Part shown: positions 1-7,459 of the stretch, one piece after another
Layout: every line of letters starts with the position of its first letter
How positions within the stretch are numbered: the stretch's first letter is position 1
Source of the DNA: Fimbriimonadaceae bacterium
GTDB taxonomy: Bacteria > Armatimonadota > Fimbriimonadia > Fimbriimonadales > Fimbriimonadaceae
Direction of reading: 5' to 3'
Assembly (NCBI GenBank): GCA_025934835.1
Contig: JAICWL010000032.1
Location: 1-34,253 of the forward strand
DNA: 34,253 nt
The notes under the pieces: generated by a model
Database searches by the model: none
The model's input: only the letters and a program-made list of their open reading frames with translations
Told to the model about the DNA's origin: nothing
Made by a program: the position numbers and the translations under genes

Positions 1-1857
1 CGAGCCGTAGGATTTGAGCTGCTTGGGCGCGGGCGCCACACCCAGCTTCAGCCAAGCATCGCTGTCCGGGTAGTCGAGGTCGAATCGTCGGAAATCGAGA
101 CAGGTGTGGCCAACCAGCGCCTTCCGATCCGGAGCGTTATCCACGGCGAGCGGCTTGCCATTCGGGCGCTTCTCGTCGGAGCCGAACGCTACGAAGAACC
201 CGTAATTTCGGTAGCTGACCCCTTGACGGGCGCACTGGTCCCAGATATATCCGCCAGGTGGCTGGGCAACGTCGCGCTCGCCATCGAGGTCGACCGGCGC
301 ACCGTTGTTCGTTCCTTCGAAGTCGTAACTCCTGCCGTGTCCGCTGTAGTTGGTGAAAACGTTCCGCTCGGTGTATTCGTTGGCGATGCCGGCGGTCGAC
401 CAATTCCAGCCGTCCGCTGAGACTTCGGCGCATGCGTAAAAGTTGTCGAACAGGCCGAATCTCGCCGCCAGCGCGTGCTGGTTAGGCGTGACGTCCTTCG
501 GGAACATGCAAAGGTCCGGGTCGCCATTGCCTTCGGGCATGTCACCGAGCACCTGGTCGTAGGTGCGGTTTTCCTTGATCACGTATATCACGTGTCCGAT
601 ATTGGGCTTGATGAATTGCTTCGCCGCCATGTCGGTCCGGCCGAGAGGCGTGGAGCAGTCGGCGACGACTTCGTCCGTAAGCTCGATCAGTCTGGGCATC
701 ACCTCAGCCAGCGAGATCGTCGACACATCCCCTTCGATGATGTTCGGCGCATACCGGCCCAGCGCGCCGACCGGCTTGCCATTCGGGTTCTTCGCCTGAA
801 CGCCCTTGGCGTTGGCCACGAACAGGCGTCTGCCGTCTCGGCTAATCTGAACTGCGGTCGGATACCACCCTGCCGGCAAATAACCGGCGAGCTTCATGCT
901 CTGGGTGTCTACCACCGCGACGGCATTCATGTCGGCCATGGCCACGAAAAGTAGCCGGCCGTCGGGAGTTTCGGTCATTCCCAGCGGGGTGCCTCCGCGC
1001 AGCGAGGCGAATGCCCTGGAGCTAAGCTCGAGCGTCCGCGCGAGCTTCCGCCGCGTCGTGTCGATAACCGATACCGTGTCACTGTTCGAATTGGAAACGA
1101 ATAGCCGGTGGTTCCGAGCGTCGGCGAGCAGAGCGCTCTCGTTGTCTCCGGTACGCATGAGATCGACGTGCCCCCGATCGATGTCGACAATCGCCAAGGC
1201 TCCATCACGCTCGCATGTGCAGAACGCTCGTCCGTCCTGATAGGCGACGGCCAGCGGGAACGCCGGAAGCTCGATCCGCTTTATCAAGGATCGGGTCTTG
1301 GTGTCGAATACGGCCAGCGCGCCATGGAACCCGTTCGAGGGCGTGGACTCGTTCTCGACCACGAGAAGCTTCGATCCGTCCGGAGTCAGGCAAATGCCGG
1401 CTGGGAACCGTCCCACTTTCTCGGGGTCGACCGATGCGGGATCGTCGAACGAATCGGCGGCCTCCAATGAGCCATCGGCCCCGACGCGGTAGGCATACAC
1501 CTTATCTGCGCTGCCGCCGCTCGCGTAGAGCATGGTGGTCCCATCGATGGTTGCGCACGCCAGGCCATAGTACAGCGGCGTCTTGGCGTCACCAACTTTG
1601 CCGACCAGCTTTCCGGAGAATGCGTCGAGCACGCTGATCTGCTGCCGAAATCCGGAGTCCGTCGCGAACAGGAAAGCGCCGTCGGGGCTCATCGCGAGGT
1701 TGTCTGGGAAGCTGCCGACGTCTTGCTGGTTTCCTAGAGGCTGGATCACCTTCCCCACGACCAACGTCTGCGGAGCAGGTGACGGCGCGAATTGCCGAAT
1801 AGCTAAACCGGCCGCGACGATAAGGACGAAACCGAGCAGCAACGCAACCGCACGCAT
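1..1857 (-). CDS. YncE-like beta-propeller / phosphoesterase (alkaline phosphatase-like) protein, 3' end cut by window
   Basis: The reading frame is open from an ATG at 1857 to the left edge (619 codons), so the C-terminus is missing. An in-frame TAG four codons upstream of the ATG fixes the start region; no clear Shine-Dalgarno is seen. Residues about 3-18 form one hydrophobic segment (signal peptide or anchor). Residues about 30-400 are propeller-like, with repeated blocks such as MSPDGAFLFATDS, TPDGSKLLVVENE, TPDGRLLFVA and SRDGRRLFVANAKG. From residue about 420 the sequence VIYVIKENRTYDQVLGDMP is the hallmark of the PF04185 phosphoesterase/alkaline phosphatase superfamily as found in bifunctional YncE/phosphatase proteins; FTNYSGHGRSYDFEGTNNG follows. 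Such proteins are exported and presumed to hydrolyse phosphoesters, but the substrate is unknown. The gene is divergent from the gene at 1900 with only about 42 bp between starts, so promoters must overlap or lie inside coding sequence. Confidence 0.88.
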   Translation of the reverse strand, partial: MRAVALLLGFVLIVAAGLAIRQFAPSPAPQTLVVGKVIQPLGNQQDVGSFPDNLAMSPDGAFLFATDSGFRQQISVLDAFSGKLVGKVGDAKTPLYYGLACATIDGTTMLYASGGSADKVYAYRVGADGSLEAADSFDDPASVDPEKVGRFPAGICLTPDGSKLLVVENESTPSNGFHGALAVFDTKTRSLIKRIELPAFPLAVAYQDGRAFCTCERDGALAIVDIDRGHVDLMRTGDNESALLADARNHRLFVSNSNSDTVSVIDTTRRKLARTLELSSRAFASLRGGTPLGMTETPDGRLLFVAMADMNAVAVVDTQSMKLAGYLPAGWYPTAVQISRDGRRLFVANAKGVQAKNPNGKPVGALGRYAPNIIEGDVSTISLAEVMPRLIELTDEVVADCSTPLGRTDMAAKQFIKPNIGHVIYVIKENRTYDQVLGDMPEGNGDPDLCMFPKDVTPNQHALAARFGLFDNFYACAEVSADGWNWSTAGIANEYTERNVFTNYSGHGRSYDFEGTNNGAPVDLDGERDVAQPPGGYIWDQCARQGVSYRNYGFFVAFGSDEKRPNGKPLAVDNAPDRKALVGHTCLDFRRFDLDYPDSDAWLKLGVAPAPKQLKSYGS

Positions 1858-1899
1858 GCCCGAATGCTACTCAATATCCCTAGGTACGCTCAAGGCCGC

Positions 1900-2436
1900 A
1901 TGCCCGAAGAGTGGATAACCATCGAGGGGTTCGAGGCGACGCTGCATGGCTTCCGGCTGCCGATCGGCCTTCGCCTGACGTCTCTCAAACTCCGGGGAGC
2001 GAATCTAGACGTAAAGGTCGGGGAGCTTCAGACCCGCATGGCCGAGCCCGCGCCGTTCGAGGTGGTTGTTTCGGAGGAGGACATAGCGGCCTTTCTGGAA
2101 TCGAAAGCGCCAGGAGGGCTACGAAACTTCGGTGTACGGGCCGAAAATGGCGAGCTGTTGGCTAAGGCGACGATGAATATGGTGCTCCCGATCCAAGCCG
2201 AGGTGCGCTGCAAGCTCGAAATCGTGGAAGACGGCAAGAAGCTGTTTGTGCGCCTGGAGTCTGCAAGGGCTCTCGGCGTAGGCGCCAACCAACTGGTGCA
2301 ATCGCAATTCGACAAGCTCAACCCGATTCTCGACACTGCCGATTTGCCGATTCCCGCGATATTGCAAGATGTCTCGGTAGGAGGCGGAATGGTGACCGTT
2401 CGGGGCTTGGCCCAGCCGCCGGGATTAGTTCCCTGA
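1900..2436 (+). CDS. LmeA/DUF2993-like (phospholipid-binding family) protein
   Basis: This encodes a 178-residue protein starting MPEEWITIEGFEATLHGFRL. The frame opens at an earlier ATG (1864), but that start has no ribosome site and adds 12 residues overlapping the divergent gene's upstream region; 1900 has a weak AAGG four bases before the ATG. The pattern of an amphipathic N-terminal strand, SLKLRGANLDVKVGEL, a VSEEDIAAFLESKAP segment, then alternating strands and a C-terminal ILQDVSVGGGMVTVRGLA resembles DUF2993/LmeA, a tubular lipid-binding family related to periplasmic lipid handling. Unlike many family members there is no signal peptide or TM helix, so it would be cytosolic unless exported otherwise. 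The family assignment is by eye only. It is followed 20 bp downstream by tRNA-Leu on the same strand. Confidence 0.6.
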   Translation: MPEEWITIEGFEATLHGFRLPIGLRLTSLKLRGANLDVKVGELQTRMAEPAPFEVVVSEEDIAAFLESKAPGGLRNFGVRAENGELLAKATMNMVLPIQAEVRCKLEIVEDGKKLFVRLESARALGVGANQLVQSQFDKLNPILDTADLPIPAILQDVSVGGGMVTVRGLAQPPGLVP

Positions 2437-2456
2437 AGGTAAGATTGGCGTTCGGC

Positions 2457-2539
<83 letters not shown>

Positions 2540-3056
2540 CTCTTCCGATCCGCCTTCGACGCCGGCGATTGCGTCGCTTGACCGACCAATTGCGGTCGAT
2601 TGACGGGCTATTGAACTGGATCGGCACCCCAAGCGAAGTTCTACGCCTCTGCGACTTGGGCTTTGACTGACGGAGCGGGCTCCAAGCTGGACCCAAGAGG
2701 TGCAGTGCGCTTCCGGCCAAAACTGTTTGGATCGAAAGCAATAGAATTGCTCCCGCTACGATAACCTTCTCAACGCGTATCATCTGTCCCGATTTCCTGC
2801 CCTGGCCAGTTCTTTCTCGCTACAAATATTCAATATGTCTAAAGTAAACGTATTAGCTGTTTCAAGTGCCCCCTTTTAGGGAGCTTTTTGCGCCCATGAC
2901 ACCTAGTTATACGTGTTAATGATCCTACGTAAGCTGCATGCCTGGTTTCTTCCTATTTATACACCAACTCTCAGCTTTATTCGTTAACTCTTTATGAAGA
3001 CCTATAGCGAGATAGCGAACGTCAACTTATTGGCTAGTGGATCAATCGATCTACAG
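2540..3056. other. AT-rich stretch without a convincing gene
   Basis: About 520 bp between tRNA-Leu and the inverted repeat at 3057. From about 2800 the base composition shifts to clearly AT-rich (runs such as tacaaatattcaatatgtct), unlike the flanking genes. A weak hairpin with five Ts (2868-2889, loop TTTTA) could be a plus-strand terminator. On the minus strand an ATG at 2783 opens an 89-codon frame beginning with a signal-peptide-like MIRVEKVIVAGAILLLSIQ. Its C-terminal third is Arg-rich and runs antisense into the tRNA, ending in the familiar tRNA-derived residues GEQGLEP, so I do not call it a gene. No mobile element or RNA family is recognised. Confidence 0.5.
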
Positions 3057-3094
3057 TTTCACGTATCGCGACGCGATCGTCGCGATACGTGAAA
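3057..3094. repeat. Perfect 17-bp inverted repeat with 4-nt loop
   Basis: TTTCACGTATCGCGACG (3057-3073), loop CGAT, then the exact reverse complement CGTCGCGATACGTGAAA (3078-3094). It abuts, and by three bases overlaps, the terminator of the gene at 3146-4819, so a minus-strand transcript reading through would meet a second, longer hairpin. It also sits at the edge of the AT-rich gap. It could be a tandem terminator, an RNA-processing or stability hairpin, a protein-binding palindrome, or the remnant of a repeat element. Confidence 0.85.
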
Positions 3095-3121
3095 AAGGGC
3101 CGCCTTCTAGAAAGGCGACCC
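3092..3121 (-). terminator. Rho-independent terminator of the HAF/FG-GAP gene
   Basis: Read on the minus strand: GGGTCGCCTT, loop TCTAG region, AAGGCGGCCC (a 10-bp stem with one U-G pair), then TTTTT. It lies 25 bp beyond the stop codon of the gene ending at 3146. Confidence 0.85.
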
Positions 3122-3145
3122 TTGCGGTCAGAGCAGGGAGGGAGC

Positions 3146-4819
3146 CTACTCCGCGAACATGGCGCCAGCGTGAACGGTGACGCCGGCGCCCGGATCTCCG
3201 AGAACCTTCCAGTCGATCACGTGCTGGCCGTCCGTGTACCAGATAGCGAGTTGGTGCGTGGTAGGCAGCAGTCCGATGAAATCGGCGTGCTTGTCGCGGT
3301 TGTAATCGGCCACACCGACGATGGTCACCCCTGCGCCCGGGCTGCCCAGAGGCCTCCAGTTCACGACGCCGAGGCCGCTCATGTACCAAATGGCGAGATC
3401 GCCGTTAGGATATTGGCCCAGCAGGTCCGGGTGGCCGTCGCCGTCGAAGTCGCCGGCGCCCACGAAGCGTACGCCGCCGCCCGGATCGCCCAGATCCTTC
3501 CACGAGCTGACGTGCGCACCGTTCATCGTCCACACTTGCAGGTGATTGTTTGCAAGGCCCTGTCCGATCATGTCGGCCTTGCCGTCACCGTCTACATCGG
3601 CAACCGCAACGATCACGTCGTTGCCGGGGCTGCCGAGCGGGAACCAGCCGTTAATCGCGTCGCCGGAGCCCATCCGCCAGATGGCAAGGTCTCCGCTGGG
3701 GTATTGGCCCAGCATGTCCGTGTGGCCGTCTCCCCAGAAATCTCCGACGCCCACGATGGTCACGCCGCCTCCGGGATTCCCGAACGGCTTCCAGTTCACG
3801 ACGTGCCCATCGGACACGCGCCAGAACGCGAGCGAATTGTCCGCGTACTGCCCTATGAACCCTGGCGTCAGCGGAACCAAGGCGTAGCCGTGGTTATTGA
3901 CGTCGTTCGCGCTCACCCAGCCATGGTCGTTGATTCCAAACGCCCGGATGAGGCTCGGGTTCGACGTAGACGGCTGCAGGAGGTTGTTCAAATCCTGCAT
4001 CGATCCGCCCGAATCGATGAACGCATGTGTGCCGGCGGAAGGGGTGTCGGATTGCCCGACGATCTGGCCCACGTTATTGATGCCGAAGGCATAGCTGTTC
4101 GTGCCTCCAAGCGTTCCCAGGTCGGTCGCCGACTGATCCCAAAGCGCAGCGTGCGACACTGCTTTTGAGTCCGCGAACCCTCCGACGATCTGGTTACTGT
4201 CATTAATAGAATAGGCCGAGCTAGTGCTGCCTGTGAGCGCGCCGAGGTCGGTCACGGTCGTTCCGTCGTAGTAGAACGCGTGAGAGCCGGACTCACCAAC
4301 GACATGCCCGGCCGCATTGATAGCGTTTGCGCGTCCGGCGGTGTTCGTGAGGTCCACCAGACTGGTGCCATTCCAGAGGAACGGGTGGCTGGTTCCGTCG
4401 GCAATCGCGGCAGCACCCACGATCAGCCCACTGTCGTTGATGGCATAAGCTTGGCTGGTCGTGCCCCCAAGCGTGCCAAGGTCAACCAGGTTGGCGCCAT
4501 TCCAGAACGAAGCGTGCCTGCCGCTGGTAGAGTCCGACTCGCCAACCAGCTGCGCGTTCTTATTGATCCCGTAGGCGTAGCTGTTCGATCCCCCGGGAAG
4601 GGCGCCGAGGTCGACCATGGAGCCGGCCCAGAAGAAAGCGTGCCACTGATCGCTCCCGCCGAGCGACTGACCGACGATTTGACCGGAAGCGTTGATGCCC
4701 CAGGCATCGGTCTGGGCGCCTCCGAGAGTGCCTAAATCGATAGCCCGGTACAGCAACGGGTCAGCAAGAGCCAGCGACGGCAAAACGGCCGCCGCGGCGA
4801 GTAAACGGAGATACCGCAT
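3146..4819 (-). CDS. Secreted HAF-repeat / FG-GAP (VCBS-type) repeat protein
   Basis: A 557-residue protein. Residues 1-19 (MRYLRLLAAAAVLPSLALA) are a signal peptide. Residues about 25-310 hold tandem HAF-type repeats: DLGTLGG, then a segment ending AxGINxxGQIVGxS, then HAFFW, repeated about six times (LGTLGGAQTDAWGINASGQI, LGALPGGSNSYAYGINKN, LGTLGGTTSQAYAINDSG and so on), matching the 'HAF family extracellular repeat'. Residues about 317-557 hold five units of about 47-48 residues of the form GQYxxGDLAIWxMxxxxVxxWxxLGxPGxGVxIVGVxDxxGDGxxDxL, an FG-GAP/VCBS-like repeat whose DxDGDGxxD loops probably bind calcium. Both halves predict beta-propeller folds. The function is unknown; an extracellular or cell-surface structural or binding role is likely. 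It stands alone with its own terminator; no clear Shine-Dalgarno precedes the start. Confidence 0.9.
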   Translation of the reverse strand: MRYLRLLAAAAVLPSLALADPLLYRAIDLGTLGGAQTDAWGINASGQIVGQSLGGSDQWHAFFWAGSMVDLGALPGGSNSYAYGINKNAQLVGESDSTSGRHASFWNGANLVDLGTLGGTTSQAYAINDSGLIVGAAAIADGTSHPFLWNGTSLVDLTNTAGRANAINAAGHVVGESGSHAFYYDGTTVTDLGALTGSTSSAYSINDSNQIVGGFADSKAVSHAALWDQSATDLGTLGGTNSYAFGINNVGQIVGQSDTPSAGTHAFIDSGGSMQDLNNLLQPSTSNPSLIRAFGINDHGWVSANDVNNHGYALVPLTPGFIGQYADNSLAFWRVSDGHVVNWKPFGNPGGGVTIVGVGDFWGDGHTDMLGQYPSGDLAIWRMGSGDAINGWFPLGSPGNDVIVAVADVDGDGKADMIGQGLANNHLQVWTMNGAHVSSWKDLGDPGGGVRFVGAGDFDGDGHPDLLGQYPNGDLAIWYMSGLGVVNWRPLGSPGAGVTIVGVADYNRDKHADFIGLLPTTHQLAIWYTDGQHVIDWKVLGDPGAGVTVHAGAMFAE

Positions 4820-4912
4820 GAGCCAAGATTACAACAGGTTCAGCCAGCTTTTGAATCTTAAGTGCGATATGCTTGCGCTGAAAGCGGCTTAATTTGCAAT
4901 ACAGGTGTAAAT

Positions 4913-4938
4913 GCCTGCCCCAATTCGTAAGGGCAGGC
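4913..4938 (-). terminator. lexA: Candidate terminator hairpin downstream of lexA
   Basis: GCCTGCCC and GGGCAGGC form a perfect 8-bp stem with a 10-nt loop, starting 7 bp after the lexA stop. The following bases on the minus strand are ATTTACACC, so the U-tract is poor and termination may be partial. Confidence 0.5.
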
Positions 4939-4944
4939 GGCCGA

Positions 4945-5574
4945 TCAGTTCATGCTTTGGCCGTAACCTCGGATCAAGCCGACGACCTTGCCGATAATGG
5001 CGGAGTCCTCCTGCCTGATTTCGATCGGCTCGAATGCGGGGTTGGAAGGTAGCAGGCGCACGCCATTCTTTCCGAAATCGATCCGCTTGACGGTCGCCTC
5101 GTCGCCGAGCAAAGCGGCAACAAGGTCGCCCTGATTGGCCGTCTTCTGCGGCTTGATCACGACCAGGTCGTGCGGGAGAATTCCGTCGCCGATCATGGAC
5201 TCACCCTTGACCCGCAGCACGAAAGCATCCTGCACATTGCGGACCATTTCGGAGGGTACTGCGACGAGGTCTTCGACGTGCTCTTGGGCGTGGATGGGAT
5301 GGCCCGCCGCGATATCGCCGACCAGAGGGAGCATGGCGACGTGGCCGTTCGCTTGAAACTGGGGATGCACGACCTTGATGGACCGCGGCGTATTGGACCT
5401 CGAGATATAGCCTTTTCGTTCGAGCGCGTCGAGGTGCACTGTGACGCCGCGCAGCGAGCCGATGCCGAAATCTCGCCCGATCTCGCGGATCGACGGCGGA
5501 TAACCTTCTCGCTGGACATAATCGAGGATGTAGTTCAGAATAAGCTCTTGCCGCTTCGTGAGACCTTTAGCCAT
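4945..5574 (-). CDS. lexA: LexA SOS repressor / autoprotease
   Basis: The 209-residue length is standard. Residues 1-65 are the winged helix DNA-binding domain (TKRQELILNYILDYVQREGY, PPSIREIGRDFGIGS, LDALERKGYISRS). The linker contains the self-cleavage bond Ala90-Gly91 in GDIAAGHPI. The S24 peptidase domain has Ser126 in VKGESMIGDGI and Lys163 in ATVKRI, the catalytic dyad. Under DNA damage, RecA filaments stimulate cleavage and derepress SOS genes. The gene is divergent from the SurA-like gene at 5714 and lies behind a near-consensus promoter (5643-5671) that overlaps an inverted repeat suited to autorepression. The recognition helix does not obviously match the E. coli type, so the operator sequence is probably lineage-specific. 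Confidence 0.97.
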   Translation of the reverse strand: MAKGLTKRQELILNYILDYVQREGYPPSIREIGRDFGIGSLRGVTVHLDALERKGYISRSNTPRSIKVVHPQFQANGHVAMLPLVGDIAAGHPIHAQEHVEDLVAVPSEMVRNVQDAFVLRVKGESMIGDGILPHDLVVIKPQKTANQGDLVAALLGDEATVKRIDFGKNGVRLLPSNPAFEPIEIRQEDSAIIGKVVGLIRGYGQSMN

Positions 5575-5634
5575 GGTGTAACGTCAGTGCTGTCCGCCTG
5601 CGGCGCCCGCGCGACGGCCGCGCGTTTCCCAGGT

Positions 5635-5664
5635 GTAGACACAGTATACGCCTAATTTGTCTAC
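5635..5664. promoter_or_regulatory. Candidate LexA operator: inverted GTAGACA half-sites
   Basis: GTAGACA (5635-5641) and TGTCTAC (5658-5664) are exact inverted copies with 16 bp between them. One lies within the -35/-10 spacer of the lexA promoter and the other at its transcription start, the positions expected for autorepression. That LexA binds here is inferred from placement only. Confidence 0.45.
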
Positions 5665-5671
5665 CTGTCAA
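5643..5671 (-). promoter_or_regulatory. lexA: Sigma-70-type promoter of lexA
   Basis: On the minus strand TTGACA (5671-5666) is followed after exactly 17 bp by TATACT (5648-5643), a perfect -35 and a five-of-six -10. The expected start near 5636 leaves a leader of about 60 nt before the lexA ATG. Confidence 0.8.
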
Positions 5672-5713
5672 TGAGTTCCGCTTTGAGCGGCCATACTTAC
5701 ATTCTCTCGCGTC

Positions 5714-7459
5714 ATGTCGATAACCCGTTTTCAAAACTTCATGCAAAAGGGCTGCGGCCCAGCGATCATGTTCTTCTGCGCGCTCGTGTTCGCGTTCTTC
5801 GCTTTCTCGAACTGCGGGCAGGGCCGCGCGCTGCAGGGCGGTGAAGGCGAGCAAGGCGAATCCCCCACGGTAGCAACGATCGCCGGCTCGAAACTGACGT
5901 CCGACGCAGTGCAGCAGGCCATTCAAGCAACCATCCAAAAGCAATCACAGAACGGCGCGGAACCGACCCCGATTCAACAGGCCCAGATTTCGGCCCAGGT
6001 GCTGCAGGATCAGGTGAATTCTGCGGCGATTATGGCTATCGCGCAGCAAGACGGCGTGAGCTTTACCGACGCCGCATTGTCGAAAGCGATCGAGGACGAG
6101 ACGAATCAGCAAATCCAGATGGCTCGCCTTCAGATGACATTCAGCAAGGAGCTGCCGCAGAACGCCACGGAGCAGGACTTCGAAGCCGCGTTCAAGAAGA
6201 AGACCGGCTTGAGCTTGGACGAGGCCAAGCAGCGGCTAACGGCCCAAGTCGAGGCCGCGGCCAAGGATAAGGATCAGCGAGGCGCCGTGTTGGCGCACTA
6301 CGCGCAGCCATTGATCATCGAGGCGCTCAAGGCCCGCATGAATCCGACCGACGAGGAGCTCAAACAGAGCTTCGACTCGTACGTCGTCGAGCGCATCCTG
6401 TTCTCATCGGCAAAGGGAGACGCGGATGCCAACGTCCAAAAGGCGATAAACGACATCAAAGGCGGTCTGAGCTTCGAGCAGGCTATGGACCGCTACTCGA
6501 ACGACGTGCCACAGCCGGGCAAGAAGCTAAGTCAGTCGATTTTGACGCTTAGCGCGGCGCAGATCGATTCGGATCCCAGTCTCAAAGCACTCAGGGGGCT
6601 CAAGGCCGGTCAGACATCGCCGGTGGTCACCGTGCCCGAGGGCAAGGCGATCTACAAAGTCGTGAAAGTGACTTCGGCGGTGCCGCCGGACTTCGAAAAG
6701 AACAAGGCGAGATATAGAGATCAACTCGTGCAAACGCTCGCTTCAGAGCAGCTTCGGTCCCAGCTCGATCAGTTCACGCACGGCAATTCCGTCCAGTGGT
6801 CGAGCCCAGGATACAAAGCGCTTTACGACTACGCACAGCTCGCGTCGGGCTCTACCGCGTCGTCGAACGACGCAATGGAGAAGATTTACCAAGAGGCGAA
6901 AACCGCTGCTTCCACAAGCCAGGGATTCGACCGGATGCCTGCGGTTTTGGCCGAATACGCCGCCTTCGATGGCATTTGGAACAGCCCGCAAACCGATAAG
7001 AAGAAGCTTGTCGACGAGCGGATCAGTGTGGTCAACGATGTGCTGCAAGTCACTGAGAGCCCCTCGCTGCACCTCGAGCTCGTCAGCCTGTACGCTCAGC
7101 AGAAGCAGGGCGAAAAGGCCTTCGAGCAGCTCCTCTCCGCGGCCCAGATGAATCACGACACATCGACTTCGGGCCAGAAGGTATTCAGCGACGTCGCAGC
7201 CGAAACCGAAAAGCTGCACTCTGCGGGCGTTATCACCGCTGCCCAAGTGGAGCAAGTGCAAAAGGAGCAAGATCGGTGGAAGAAGGAAAAGACCGAAGCC
7301 GACAAGGCGCAGGCCGACATTGCCAAGGAGCAGGCTAAAGAGCTGAAGGAGCAAGCGGAACAAGAGAAGAAGAACCAAGCTCCAGCCCCATCGAAGCCAC
7401 CAAGCTCCGGCACGCTGCCCAAGCCAGGGCAGAACACGCCTGGACCGACCAAGAAATGA
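5714..7459 (+). CDS. SurA/PpiC-like membrane-anchored foldase, probably non-catalytic
   Basis: A 581-residue protein. Residues about 15-32 are one hydrophobic helix (PAIMFFCALVFAFFAFS), giving an N-terminal anchor or signal. Residues about 50-215 resemble the SurA N-terminal chaperone domain (ATIAGSKLTSDAVQQAI, long helices). Residues about 222-320 have the parvulin layout: VVERILFSS, then GGLSFEQAMDRYSND, LKALRGLKAGQTSPVV, and GKAIYKVVKV. In active parvulins the first strand carries a conserved His (R-H-I-L type); here Arg227 occupies that place, so isomerase activity is doubtful. Residues about 390-530 are helical, and the tail is a Lys/Glu/Gln-rich coiled coil ending in a Pro/Ser linker. 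Likely role: periplasmic folding of exported proteins. The stop overlaps the rsmI start (ATGA), so the two genes are coupled. Confidence 0.8.
   Translation: MSITRFQNFMQKGCGPAIMFFCALVFAFFAFSNCGQGRALQGGEGEQGESPTVATIAGSKLTSDAVQQAIQATIQKQSQNGAEPTPIQQAQISAQVLQDQVNSAAIMAIAQQDGVSFTDAALSKAIEDETNQQIQMARLQMTFSKELPQNATEQDFEAAFKKKTGLSLDEAKQRLTAQVEAAAKDKDQRGAVLAHYAQPLIIEALKARMNPTDEELKQSFDSYVVERILFSSAKGDADANVQKAINDIKGGLSFEQAMDRYSNDVPQPGKKLSQSILTLSAAQIDSDPSLKALRGLKAGQTSPVVTVPEGKAIYKVVKVTSAVPPDFEKNKARYRDQLVQTLASEQLRSQLDQFTHGNSVQWSSPGYKALYDYAQLASGSTASSNDAMEKIYQEAKTAASTSQGFDRMPAVLAEYAAFDGIWNSPQTDKKKLVDERISVVNDVLQVTESPSLHLELVSLYAQQKQGEKAFEQLLSAAQMNHDTSTSGQKVFSDVAAETEKLHSAGVITAAQVEQVQKEQDRWKKEKTEADKAQADIAKEQAKELKEQAEQEKKNQAPAPSKPPSSGTLPKPGQNTPGPTKK

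Noticed and set aside
3193..3930. Regularly spaced sequence in the HAF/FG-GAP gene as a possible CRISPR array
   Set aside because: The repeats keep the reading frame, are about 140 bp apart and diverge at the DNA level; they encode protein repeats.
3089..4168. Long plus-strand frame of 359 codons
   Set aside because: Antisense to the HAF/FG-GAP repeat gene; its apparent repeats only mirror those of the real gene.
6743..7378. Leu-rich minus-strand frame resembling a membrane protein
   Set aside because: Antisense of the Lys/Glu/Gln-rich coiled coil of the SurA-like protein; the hydrophobic look is the complement of Lys/Glu codons.
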